This document shows, in pieces, positions 34,943 through 43,055 of a stretch of 64,000 nucleotides of DNA; position 1 is the first letter of the stretch, and each line of letters begins with the position of its first letter. Below the pieces are notes generated by a model. The model did no database searches, was not told the DNA's origin, and saw only the letters and a list, made by a program, of their open reading frames with translations. Position numbers and translations under genes: made by a program. Location: positions 3,414,501 to 3,478,500 of the forward strand of contig NZ_MDGR01000007.1 in NCBI RefSeq assembly GCF_002742335.1. Reading direction: 5' to 3'. The DNA comes from Reichenbachiella sp. 5M10 (GTDB lineage Bacteria; Bacteroidota; Bacteroidia; Cytophagales; Cyclobacteriaceae).

Positions 34943-36238
34943 TTAGTCCACTTGTAATCTTTCCATCACTTTGTCCGCGATCTCCATCTTCAACCATCCT
35001 AGGCCGATATGTTCGATCACTTCCCCGGCATTGGCCAGCAAAATCATCGATTTTGCCTTGTCTTTGTCTATGCCTCTGGCTCGTAGATAAAAAATCGCTT
35101 CCTCATCTAGCTGCCCTGTCGTACATCCGTGCGAACACTTCACATCGTCTGCCCAAATCTCCAACTGAGGTTTGGTATGGATGGTTGCGTTATCTGACAA
35201 CAAAATATTGCCATTGGACTGGAATGCATTCGTTTTCTGTGCCGCTTGTCGCACAAATATCTTTCCGTTGAAGACTCCTTTCGCCTGATCCGCAATGATC
35301 CCTTTGTACAGCTCGTTGCTGTTGCAGTTGGGTTGGATATGATCCACGAGCGTGTGATTGTCGATGTGTGTCTTGCCTTTGGCTAGATACAGTCCGTACA
35401 TATTGCTTTCGCATCCCTGACCATCGACACGGATGTTCAGGTTGTTTCGAACCACCTCTCCATCGAACGTGAACACAAACGAAGAAAAGACACTGTCCTT
35501 CTCTTGGTACACGTTGGTATTCCCTACGTACACCGCATTCTCGGACTCTTCCTGTACTTTATACAGCTTCACATTTGCGTTCGCCTTGACCAAATAGTTT
35601 TTGGTCTCATTGACGAAAGTCTTGGCATTTCCTTCCGAGAAATGGAAGTGAACAAAGTCTGCTTGGCTACTTTCGTTGGCCAAATAAATATTTTTCACAA
35701 AGCCATAGTTGACCCCATTGTCTACCGAGATGTAGTAGCACAACACAGGCTGAGCCACTTTCTTATTCTTTGGCACCTCGATCACCACACCGCTATTGAC
35801 ATAAACGTTGTTTTGTGCCTGAAACGGATCACTATTCTCTGCGATCAATTCATGTGCATCTGCACGATCTGCTAGAGAATCAATTCTCAGCTCCTCTGCA
35901 GTAGAGACAATCTCCGACTGCTCGGCATTGTACACGCCATTGATGAAAAACAGGATATTCGCACCTGCATGTCGCTTCTTGATATCAGCGATCTTGTCCA
36001 TCGGCAAATCCCCCTGTGCAATAGGTGTTGCGAAATCAAACTTCCCAGAAATCGCCTTGGTCAGACGAGTAAACTTGTACTCCTCCGCCTTAGGGCCAGG
36101 AAACCCATTTTCTTTCAGATATGCTAGGCCTTGCGTCCTGTTGTCTTTCAGGTGAGCGATCGCATTTCCGTTCAAATTAGAAACATACTGCTCCGCCTGA
36201 TCGATCAGTTCTTGACCAAATATTTTCTTTGTACTCAT
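34943..36238 (-). CDS. sufD: SufD scaffold protein
   Basis: 431 residues of the SufB/SufD beta-helix family. The C-terminal part has the typical KCSHGCTTGQLDEEAIFYLRARG (Cys and His near 370), and the core has SEGNAKTFVNETKNYLV. SufD forms the SufB-SufC-SufD complex that assembles the Fe-S cluster. It starts 7 bp after the sufC stop. Confidence 0.95.
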   Translation of the reverse strand: MSTKKIFGQELIDQAEQYVSNLNGNAIAHLKDNRTQGLAYLKENGFPGPKAEEYKFTRLTKAISGKFDFATPIAQGDLPMDKIADIKKRHAGANILFFINGVYNAEQSEIVSTAEELRIDSLADRADAHELIAENSDPFQAQNNVYVNSGVVIEVPKNKKVAQPVLCYYISVDNGVNYGFVKNIYLANESSQADFVHFHFSEGNAKTFVNETKNYLVKANANVKLYKVQEESENAVYVGNTNVYQEKDSVFSSFVFTFDGEVVRNNLNIRVDGQGCESNMYGLYLAKGKTHIDNHTLVDHIQPNCNSNELYKGIIADQAKGVFNGKIFVRQAAQKTNAFQSNGNILLSDNATIHTKPQLEIWADDVKCSHGCTTGQLDEEAIFYLRARGIDKDKAKSMILLANAGEVIEHIGLGWLKMEIADKVMERLQVD

Positions 36239-36245
36239 GCGCTTC

Positions 36246-37007
36246 TTATGCTTCTGCTCCTTCTAAATCCTTGATAATCCAATCGTATCCTCTCTCCTCG
36301 AGTTCCAATGCCAAATCCTTGGTACCAGACTTCACGATACGACCTTTGTACAGTACGTGTACAAAATCAGGCACGATGTAATCAAGCAATCTTTGGTAAT
36401 GCGTCACCACGATGGTCGCATTGTCTTTGTTTTTGAGTGCATTGACGCCATTTGCGACGATTCTCAATGCATCGATATCTAGTCCAGAATCCGTCTCGTC
36501 TAGGAGTGCCAACTTAGGCTCTAGCATCGCCATCTGGAAGATTTCGTTTCTTTTCTTTTCCCCTCCAGAGAAACCTTCGTTGAGCGAACGGCTCAATAGC
36601 GACTGATCGATCTCTACAAGCGCCATTTTCTCCTTCATACGCTTCAAGAATCCCACAGCATCCAAAGGCTCTTGTCCTTTGTGCTCTCTAATTTGATTCA
36701 GTGCTGTTTTCATGAAGTTGGTAGTGGTCACACCTGGTATTTCTACAGGATACTGAAACGCCAAGAAGATACCTTCTCTCGCACGCTCTTCGGCTGCCAA
36801 GTCTAACAAATCTTGACCGAGATACTCTACAGACCCGCCGGTCACTTCGTAATCCTCTCTACCCGCCAAGACATTGGCCAAAGTACTCTTGCCCGAACCA
36901 TTCGGCCCCATGATCGCATGTACTTCACCAGGCTTCACTTCTAAGTTGATCCCTTTGAGGATTTCCTTCTCCTCTACTCTAGCTTGTAAATTTGTTATTT
37001 TTAACAT
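36246..37007 (-). CDS. sufC: SufC Fe-S assembly ATPase
   Basis: 253 residues. ABC-type ATPase of the SUF complex: Walker A GPNGSGKST, Q-loop AFQYP, the signature GFSGGEKKRNEIFQ, and Walker B ALLDETDSGLD (with the D characteristic of SufC). ATP turnover drives conformational change in SufBCD. A 257-bp stretch separates it from sufB upstream, longer than the other gaps in this operon; no gene or clear promoter was found in it. Confidence 0.97.
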   Translation of the reverse strand: MLKITNLQARVEEKEILKGINLEVKPGEVHAIMGPNGSGKSTLANVLAGREDYEVTGGSVEYLGQDLLDLAAEERAREGIFLAFQYPVEIPGVTTTNFMKTALNQIREHKGQEPLDAVGFLKRMKEKMALVEIDQSLLSRSLNEGFSGGEKKRNEIFQMAMLEPKLALLDETDSGLDIDALRIVANGVNALKNKDNATIVVTHYQRLLDYIVPDFVHVLYKGRIVKSGTKDLALELEERGYDWIIKDLEGAEA

Positions 37008-37264
37008 GATCTATGTTCAAAATTTATTATTCAAAGTTCAAGATCAACTTGAGTGATACTTAGTTCCTTTGAATTCTGAATTCTTTAAATACTTAATAAT
37101 GGAAGAAACTCCCTAACCTGTCGTCCTCAGTTGAAAGCAGCACTTCATAGGAATTGAGAATGAACCCACTTCCTGAAAACGACACTGAATAACTACCTGC
37201 GCTTAGCAAGCCCTCAAAAGGCTGAATTCCCACCCTTCTTCAAGCTTGAATAAGAACTACGAAA

Positions 37265-38710
37265 TCAACCAACCGATCCTTCGAGCGTCAACGCAAGTAA
37301 TTTCTGCGCTTCTACTGCGAACTCCATCGGGAGCTTGTTCAAGACTTCTTTGGCGTACCCATTGACGATGAGTGCTACTGCATTTTCTTCGTCAATCCCT
37401 CGCTGCGTACAGTAGAATATCTGGTCCTCTCCGATCTTCGAAGTAGTCGCCTCGTGCTCCACTTGTGCAGTTGAGTTCTCTATATCGATGTAGGGAAACG
37501 TATGCGCTCCACACTGATCACCGATCAATAGTGAGTCACACTGTGAGAAGTTACGTGATTTCTCAGCACGCTTCATCACTTGCACTTGCCCTCTGTATGA
37601 GTTTTGCGAATGTCCCGCAGAGATCCCTTTGGACACGATTCTTGACTTGGTGTTTTTACCAATATGAATCATCTTGGTCCCCGTATCCGCTTGCTGATGA
37701 TTATTAGTCACTGCTACCGAATAGAACTCACCAATAGAATAATCGCCTTTCAAAATACATGAAGGGTACTTCCAAGTCACAGCAGATCCCGTCTCGACTT
37801 GTGTCCATGAAATCTTCGCATGATCACCCGCACAGATACCGCGCTTGGTCACGAAGTTGTATATACCTCCCTTGCCGTTCTTGTCGCCTGGATACCAGTT
37901 CTGAACAGTCGAATATTTAACCTCCGCATCTTTCTCAGCGATGATTTCTACCACTGCAGCGTGCAGTTGGTTTTCGTCACGCTGTGGAGCTGTACATCCT
38001 TCGAGGTAGCTCACATATGATCCTTCGTCCGCTACGATGAGCGTTCTCTCGAACTGCCCCGTATTGGCCGCATTGATTCTGAAATAAGTAGACAACTCCA
38101 TCGGACATCTGACGCCTTTTGGAATGTAACAGAACGAACCGTCTGAAAACACAGCCGAATTGAGGGCAGAGAAGTAGTTGTCCGAAACCGGCACTACAGA
38201 CCCGAGATGCTTTCTCACCAACTCGGGATGTTCTTTGACCGCTTCGCTAAACGAGCAGAATATGATTCCGCGCTCACCAAGGGTCTCTTTGAAAGTCGTC
38301 GCAACAGACACCGAGTCAATTACCGCATCTACAGCCACTCCCGTCAATCGCTTTTGCTCGTTCAAAGAGATGCCTAGCTTCTCGAAAGTCTCGATCAACT
38401 CAGGGTCGACCTCATCGAGGCTACCGACAGCTTTCTTCTGCTTAGGTGCTGAATAGTATTTGATCGCTTGGTAGTCGATTTTAGGATACTTCACGTTGGA
38501 CCAATCTGGCTCCTCCATGTTTTTCCATCGCTCATACGCACTCAATCGCCACTCTAGCATCCACTCTGGCTCTTCCTTTTTTGCTGAAATAAAACGAACT
38601 ATCTCCTCACTCAATCCCTCTGGTGCCTCATCAGCTTCCAGATCCACGGACCAACCATGTTCGTATTCTTTGGAGGTAAATTCCTCTAATATTTGATCGT
38701 CATTGCTCAT
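37265..38710 (-). CDS. sufB: SufB scaffold protein
   Basis: 481 residues, full length. SufB is the main scaffold for new Fe-S clusters. The motifs [35 protein letters not shown], and a C-terminal [19 protein letters not shown] region (Cys of the cluster site) are all seen. It is the first gene of the run (B-C-D-S-E-MIP18-Brx). A CAAAATTA at 38747-38754 could be its -7 box, giving a short leader, but no -33 partner is clear. Confidence 0.97.
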   Translation of the reverse strand: MSNDDQILEEFTSKEYEHGWSVDLEADEAPEGLSEEIVRFISAKKEEPEWMLEWRLSAYERWKNMEEPDWSNVKYPKIDYQAIKYYSAPKQKKAVGSLDEVDPELIETFEKLGISLNEQKRLTGVAVDAVIDSVSVATTFKETLGERGIIFCSFSEAVKEHPELVRKHLGSVVPVSDNYFSALNSAVFSDGSFCYIPKGVRCPMELSTYFRINAANTGQFERTLIVADEGSYVSYLEGCTAPQRDENQLHAAVVEIIAEKDAEVKYSTVQNWYPGDKNGKGGIYNFVTKRGICAGDHAKISWTQVETGSAVTWKYPSCILKGDYSIGEFYSVAVTNNHQQADTGTKMIHIGKNTKSRIVSKGISAGHSQNSYRGQVQVMKRAEKSRNFSQCDSLLIGDQCGAHTFPYIDIENSTAQVEHEATTSKIGEDQIFYCTQRGIDEENAVALIVNGYAKEVLNKLPMEFAVEAQKLLALTLEGSVG

Positions 38711-38818
38711 TCGCTATGAATTATTTAGACTCACCTTAAATAAGTGCAAAATTACTACCTTTCTGACAGGATGTTGGTTCTGAGCCTATAATTTTTTTCT
38801 ACAATCTCATAAAGGGAA

Positions 38819-38848
38819 TTGATATAGTGCCTGAACTACGTACATTTG
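38819..38848 (+). promoter_or_regulatory. Bacteroidota-type promoter of the VOC protein gene
   Basis: TTG at 38819-38821 and TACATTTG at 38841-38848 with a 19-nt spacer, a very good match. The transcript would start near 38854, leaving a leader of about 18 nt. Confidence 0.65.
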
Positions 38849-38871
38849 GTTCTCCAATTTGAGATTTACCC

Positions 38872-39687
38872 ATGGATAAAAACCTGTATCGCTCCACCCT
38901 ACTCTTCTTTATCGTCTGTGTCTCGCTGATGTTTCACTCAGCACCAGTCTTTTCTCAAAAAAGCATCAACGAACTACGCATGACAAGCGCCGTACTCATC
39001 GTCAAGGATCTCAAAGTATCGGCAGGTTGGTACCGCAAGTTTCTCCAATTTAGCATCGAAGAGTATCGCCCCAACCAGCACGTAAAAATGCGTAACGACG
39101 AGTTTCAGCTCACCCTACGCCAAGGGAACGGCACATTGCTCCAATCACAAATCCGATTCAAAGAGGGTAAAAAACACATCAATGGCATTGAAAAAATTGG
39201 TTTTAAGACCAACAGATTTGACAGCCTCCACCTCTACTTGGAGCGATACGAGCAGCCCTTTGCGCAAGACATCTTTGCCGATCAAAATCTCGACATACTA
39301 TCTTTTGTAGCAGAAGACCCAGACGGGAACAAAATTCGTTTTTTCGATGCTCCAAACAATTCTCAGCTCTATGAAATCGACCCCTGCTACTTCACGATCC
39401 AATCCTCCGACTACATCAATACACTCAAATGGTACACAACACAGATGGGATTTGAGGAGATTGAGATCGTAGACGACACCAACCTCCACTTTCAAAACTA
39501 TCTCACCAAAGACGGCATCATTCTCGAACTCATCCACCTCCCCTACGAATCAGTAGAAACGACCGAATTCATGCCTCTTGAGCGAGACCTCGCCCAAATC
39601 GAGCAAGTCACCTTCAAAATAGGCACAGCCAAAACCAAAGCTTTCGTCATGGACAACAATGGCAATAAGGTTGTCTATTTGAAATGA
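38872..39687 (+). CDS. exported two-domain VOC (glyoxalase-fold) protein
   Basis: 271 residues with a signal peptide (residues 1-29, ending VFSQ). Two VOC modules follow: the first at about 40-160 (TSAVLIVKDLKVSAGWYRKFL and VAEDPDGNKIRFFD) and the second at about 170-270 (YFTIQSSDYINTLKWYTTQMGF). The pattern of metal-binding His/Glu positions is only partly kept, so an active glyoxalase or dioxygenase is not certain. Export is unusual for VOC enzymes. No link to the neighbouring sufB is visible. Confidence 0.75.
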   Translation: MDKNLYRSTLLFFIVCVSLMFHSAPVFSQKSINELRMTSAVLIVKDLKVSAGWYRKFLQFSIEEYRPNQHVKMRNDEFQLTLRQGNGTLLQSQIRFKEGKKHINGIEKIGFKTNRFDSLHLYLERYEQPFAQDIFADQNLDILSFVAEDPDGNKIRFFDAPNNSQLYEIDPCYFTIQSSDYINTLKWYTTQMGFEEIEIVDDTNLHFQNYLTKDGIILELIHLPYESVETTEFMPLERDLAQIEQVTFKIGTAKTKAFVMDNNGNKVVYLK

Positions 39688-39721
39688 AGTAGTGAGTATT
39701 TAAAAAGAATAAATTAAATAC

Positions 39722-39753
39722 TTGTTTCGTAGAAGTTCTCTTCTTTACATTTG
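39722..39753 (+). promoter_or_regulatory. promoter of the riboswitch-controlled hom gene
   Basis: TTG at 39722-39724 and TACATTTG at 39746-39753, spacer 21 nt. The transcript would start near 39759, just ahead of the aptamer. Confidence 0.65.
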
Positions 39754-39778
39754 CAGCAGTTCTATTTTTAATGGATGA

Positions 39779-39879
39779 CTTATCAAGAAAGGTGGAGGGA
39801 TTTGGCCCTACGAAACCTTAGCAACCCCCGCGTGACGGAAGGGTGCTAATTCCAATTCCGAGCAATCGGAAGAGATAAG
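39779..39879 (+). promoter_or_regulatory. SAM-I riboswitch (S-box) aptamer
   Basis: The closing helix P1 is CTTATC (39779-39784) with GATAAG (39874-39879). Inside are the conserved S-box blocks: AGGTGGAGGGA, TTTGGCCCTACGAAACC, TTAGCAACC and GGTGCTAATTCC. S-adenosylmethionine binding stabilises P1. An intrinsic terminator follows at 39914 and the regulated gene is homoserine dehydrogenase, so high SAM should turn the gene off. Confidence 0.95.
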
Positions 39880-39913
39880 CGAGAGGCACGAGATACAATT
39901 TCAAAAATATATC

Positions 39914-39947
39914 ATCCCTTCTAGCTTGTCTGGAAGGGATTTTTTTA
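39914..39947 (+). terminator. riboswitch-controlled terminator
   Basis: Stem ATCCCTTC (39914-39921) / GAAGGGAT (39933-39940) followed by seven T. It stands between the SAM-I aptamer and the hom start, the usual expression platform. No clear antiterminator pairing was traced by eye. Confidence 0.9.
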
Positions 39948-40019
39948 TGCCCTTCTTCAGACAAAAACCCTTGATAGTCTTCTAGAAAGATGATGTATTA
40001 AACGAAAACTATTAGACGT

Positions 40020-41186
40020 ATGAAACTAGGAATATTCGGATTTGGAGTCGTTGGACAGGGGTTGTATCACGTATTGCAGCAATCCAACTCTATACAAGCA
40101 GAGATTGTCAAGTTTTGCATCAAAAATATCACAAAGCCGAGGAGTCTAGACGCTAGCTTATTTACTGATGACAAAGCAGAGCTACTCGACAACCCAGAGA
40201 TAGACGTGATCGTGGAGTTGATAGATGATGCAGAAGCCGCCTTCGAAATCGTCACAAAAGCCATGAACAACGGCAAGCACGTCGTCTCAGCCAACAAGAA
40301 GATGATCGCAGAACACCTCGAAGAACTCCTCGCGCTACAGAAACAAAACAAGGTATCCTTCCTCTACGAAGGGTCTTGCTGCGCAAGTATCCCGATCATT
40401 CGCAACCTAGAAGAATACTATGATAACGATCTACTGACCTCCATCGAGGGAATATTCAACGGGTCGACCAACTTCATTCTCACCAAGATGATCAACGAAA
40501 GCACACCCTATGACAATGCCCTCAAAGAGGCGCAAGACCTAGGATTTGCTGAATCTGACCCTACCCTAGATGTAGAAGGAATCGATGCAAAATACAAGCT
40601 CTGCATCCTACTCTACCATGCCTTTGGCTTGATTACAGACCCGCACACTTTATTTACTTTGGGAATCACGAAGATCAACACCTTCGACATTGAGTTTGCC
40701 CAGAAAAACAACTACGAAATCAAACTCATTGCGAAAGCGAAAAAAATCGGCACCCTAATAGACGCAACGGTGCTTCCTACTTTTGTAGATAAAGCTTCCA
40801 TTTTGGCTCAGACCAAAAACGAATACAATGCTGTAATCTTAGAAAGTGCATTTTCAGAAAGTCAATTCTTGTATGGAAAAGGAGCTGGAGATAAACCCAC
40901 TGGATCAGCCGTACTATCAGACATCTCCGCTTTGGGCTATGGCTACCGCTACGAGTACAAGAAATCAGCCAAAACCAAGGAAAAAATCGAATTGCATGAA
41001 GATTTCCAAATGAAGATCTATGTAAGGTTTGCAGACCAACAACCCAAAACATCTGACTTCACCGAGATACTAGAGAAATACTCGAGTCAAAATGGCAATT
41101 ACTGGATTGGCTACATCTCTCGTCAAAAGATGAAAGAAGCGGAATGGCTGGAAATCCCAGAAATTAACGTGATCGCACTGGGGTAA
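40020..41186 (+). CDS. hom: homoserine dehydrogenase, SAM-riboswitch regulated
   Basis: 388 residues. The N-terminal NAD(P)-binding motif is GIFGFGVVGQGL, followed by VSANKKMIAEH and the catalytic region with the conserved NGSTNFILTKM and AQDLGFAESDPTLDVEGIDAKYKL (Lys and Asp/Glu needed for catalysis). It reduces aspartate semialdehyde to homoserine, the shared precursor of methionine and threonine. There is no aspartokinase part and no ACT domain, so it is the monofunctional form. Control by a SAM-I riboswitch points to a copy dedicated to methionine synthesis. It is the only gene of its transcript here. Confidence 0.93.
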   Translation: MKLGIFGFGVVGQGLYHVLQQSNSIQAEIVKFCIKNITKPRSLDASLFTDDKAELLDNPEIDVIVELIDDAEAAFEIVTKAMNNGKHVVSANKKMIAEHLEELLALQKQNKVSFLYEGSCCASIPIIRNLEEYYDNDLLTSIEGIFNGSTNFILTKMINESTPYDNALKEAQDLGFAESDPTLDVEGIDAKYKLCILLYHAFGLITDPHTLFTLGITKINTFDIEFAQKNNYEIKLIAKAKKIGTLIDATVLPTFVDKASILAQTKNEYNAVILESAFSESQFLYGKGAGDKPTGSAVLSDISALGYGYRYEYKKSAKTKEKIELHEDFQMKIYVRFADQQPKTSDFTEILEKYSSQNGNYWIGYISRQKMKEAEWLEIPEINVIALG

Positions 41187-41188
41187 GC

Positions 41189-41296
41189 CTAGTAACAGGC
41201 TTCCATGGTCAACACCTGCTCCTCTACTGGAGCAGGCTCCTGAGTGCAAAGCCAATAGCCTAGCACAACCATGATTAGAACGAGTATACTTTTCAT
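41189..41296 (-). CDS. possible 35-residue membrane peptide
   Basis: A short frame from ATG 41296 to the stop at 41189. The first half is a hydrophobic helix (MKSILVLIMVVLGYWLC), the second half acidic (EPAPVEEQVLTMEACY). It lies between hom and the ABC ATPase gene, in the direction of the latter. It looks protein-like, but no relative is known to me. A CCTGCTCC/GGAGCAGG hairpin lies inside it (41215-41236). Confidence 0.3.
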   Translation of the reverse strand: MKSILVLIMVVLGYWLCTQEPAPVEEQVLTMEACY

Positions 41297-41386
41297 TTTC
41301 TTTGGGTTCGTTGTGTCTAAAACGCACCCACCCTTGAGAATGGGCGCGCATAGGATTCTACTTTTAAACTACTATTTGAAGATCAT

Positions 41387-42088
41387 CTAGAGGATCGTCT
41401 CACGACGATGGATATTTTCGGAGACGATTTGTCCATCAAACAAATGAATCACGCGCTGAGCATAGGCCGCATCTACTGGCGAATGTGTCACCATGATCAC
41501 TGTGGTTCCCTTTTCGTTGAGTTCACTGAGCAACGACATAACTTCTTCCCCGTTGGCCGAGTCTAAATTACCTGTCGGTTCATCCGCTAGGATCAGTTTC
41601 GGCTTGGCAACCACTGCTCGTGATATCGCTACACGCTGCTGTTGTCCACCAGATAGTTGCTGAGGAAAGTGATTGCGGCGATGCATGATCTTCATCTGCA
41701 CCATGACTTCCTCCACTCTCTTGCGACGTTCAGCAGCACTGTATTTGAGATAAATCAACGGCAACTCGATATTTTCATAAACCGTCAATTCGTCGATAAG
41801 GTTGAAACTCTGAAACACGAAACCGATATTTTCCTTTCGGATCTCTGCCCTTTTGCGTTCGCCAAACACAGACACCTCCTGCCCTAGAAAAAAAAACTCA
41901 CCGTGGGAAGGGTTGTCTAGCAATCCCAAGAGGTTGAGCATCGTAGTTTTGCCACAGCCTGACGGCCCCATGATCGCCACAAACTCCCCCGTATTTACTT
42001 GAAGGTTGACTCCTGCAAGAGCGGTTGTTTCGATCTCATCGGTACTGTACACCTTCTTCAGCCCCTTTGTATTGATTAATTCATTCAT
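41387..42088 (-). CDS. ABC transporter ATP-binding protein (LolD/MacB type)
   Basis: 233 residues. Walker [11 protein letters not shown]-loop [16 protein letters not shown], signature LSGGQQQR, Walker [13 protein letters not shown] and the switch His (VTHS) are all intact. The LolD/MacB/FtsE group fits well ([11 protein letters not shown] start, EPTGNLD). A normal export operon would also encode an adaptor and permeases; here the adaptor gene just upstream is internally deleted and no permease gene follows, so the ATPase is probably orphaned. It could still serve a permease encoded elsewhere. Confidence 0.93.
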   Translation of the reverse strand: MNELINTKGLKKVYSTDEIETTALAGVNLQVNTGEFVAIMGPSGCGKTTMLNLLGLLDNPSHGEFFFLGQEVSVFGERKRAEIRKENIGFVFQSFNLIDELTVYENIELPLIYLKYSAAERRKRVEEVMVQMKIMHRRNHFPQQLSGGQQQRVAISRAVVAKPKLILADEPTGNLDSANGEEVMSLLSELNEKGTTVIMVTHSPVDAAYAQRVIHLFDGQIVSENIHRRETIL

Positions 42089-42119
42089 CCTATTGCTTTT
42101 TAGTTGGTGCTTTGAATCT

Positions 42120-42533
42120 TTACCTAAACACCAAGCGATCTTTATCCGAATATTTGGCGTAGGAGGACACTACGATCTCTTCTCCAGCTTCTAATCCCTC
42201 CAATACTTCGATATACCTTGCTCCTCTACACCCCAGTTTGATTTCTCTACGCACCGCTTCGTCTCCCGTCACCACAAATACCCACTGTCCTCCATGACTA
42301 TTTCCAAAATTGCCACGAGGCACCATCAACCTATCCGGCCGAGACACCGGAGCAAGACGTTGTTCTGCCCTCATGACCCTTACGATTCGTACTTTGTCTT
42401 TCTGAACCCTGAGTTTGACTTCCCTTTCGGTAAAGACAAAATGATACAGCCCAACACCGCCCACAATCAACCCCAACATGAGGAAAATTATTTCTTTTTT
42501 GAATTGTTTCTTTCTGGGCAATGCACGATCCAT
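42120..42533 (-). pseudogene. HlyD/RND-type adaptor with internal deletion
   Basis: The ATG at 42533 (MDRALPRKKQFKK) gives 137 residues. The first part has the basic tail and membrane helix (about 14-33) of HlyD-like adaptors and the usual Lys-rich stretch after it. After about residue 56 the sequence jumps to the C-terminal end of the family (LMVPRGNFG..HGGQWVFVV, then EVLEGLEAGEEIVVSSY). The lipoyl-like, coiled-coil and beta-barrel domains, about 250 residues, are missing. The frame is kept, but the protein cannot bridge the periplasm. It lies 31 bp ahead of the ATPase gene. Confidence 0.7.
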
Positions 42534-42835
42534 AGAGGCAATATCTGTTGTTGGCAATACTATCCCAAGAAGGATGCCACACATATAAATCATTGACAAT
42601 CTGTATATTAACAAAAAACAAGAAAAGATAAAGCTACAAAAATTGTACGGGAGCGAACCAAACATGTACGAAATCGGTCAGTAGACACAAGCACCATAAT
42701 CCCAACTCGACTTCACTCGATCAATCTATTGATCTATCCAATGAACTAAAACCAGAGGACTAATACCTACCAATAGCCAACCGCTCCAATCACCACATCC
42801 AAGCGCTAGATGGCCAGATCGCAGACAAAAAAATA

Positions 42836-42859
42836 GGGTTCAAGACTTAACTTGAACCC
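42836..42859 (-). terminator. orphan leftward terminator
   Basis: 9-bp perfect stem with a 6-nt loop followed, reading leftward, by TATTTTTTT. No protein gene lies upstream on this strand before the divergent BatA gene at 43056. Confidence 0.55.
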
Positions 42860-43020
42860 CAAGGTCAAAAACTCAAAATAAAAAGGACTAATCAAATCTT
42901 AATCCACAACAACAGTTCGAATATACGGATTTTAAAAACGAAATAAAAACGACTCTTATTAGTTCTTCTATTTTCACCTAGTATAATTGACCTCTCTTCA
43001 AATAATTCATTCTTGAGAAC

Positions 43021-43050
43021 TTTGCCAGCTTCATTTTTCACTTAGATTTG
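43021..43050 (+). promoter_or_regulatory. promoter immediately ahead of the BatA gene
   Basis: TTTG at 43021-43024 and TAGATTTG at 43043-43050, spacer 18 nt. The -7 box ends only 5 bases before the ATG at 43056, so the transcript may begin at or next to the start codon (leaderless). Confidence 0.45.
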
Positions 43051-43055
43051 TCTCG

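Larger units (their letters stand above)
42534..43055. other. 522-bp gap with an orphan terminator-like hairpin
   Basis: No convincing gene. A perfect 9-bp stem GGGTTCAAG/CTTGAACCC (42836-42844, 42851-42859) is followed on the minus strand by TATTTTTTT, a good leftward terminator with no annotated gene ahead of it. A small RNA between about 42860 and 43040 is possible. The right end carries the promoter of the BatA gene. Confidence 0.45.

Noticed and set aside
41215-41236. GC-rich hairpin as a terminator
   Set aside because: It has no T-run on either side and lies inside a small frame.
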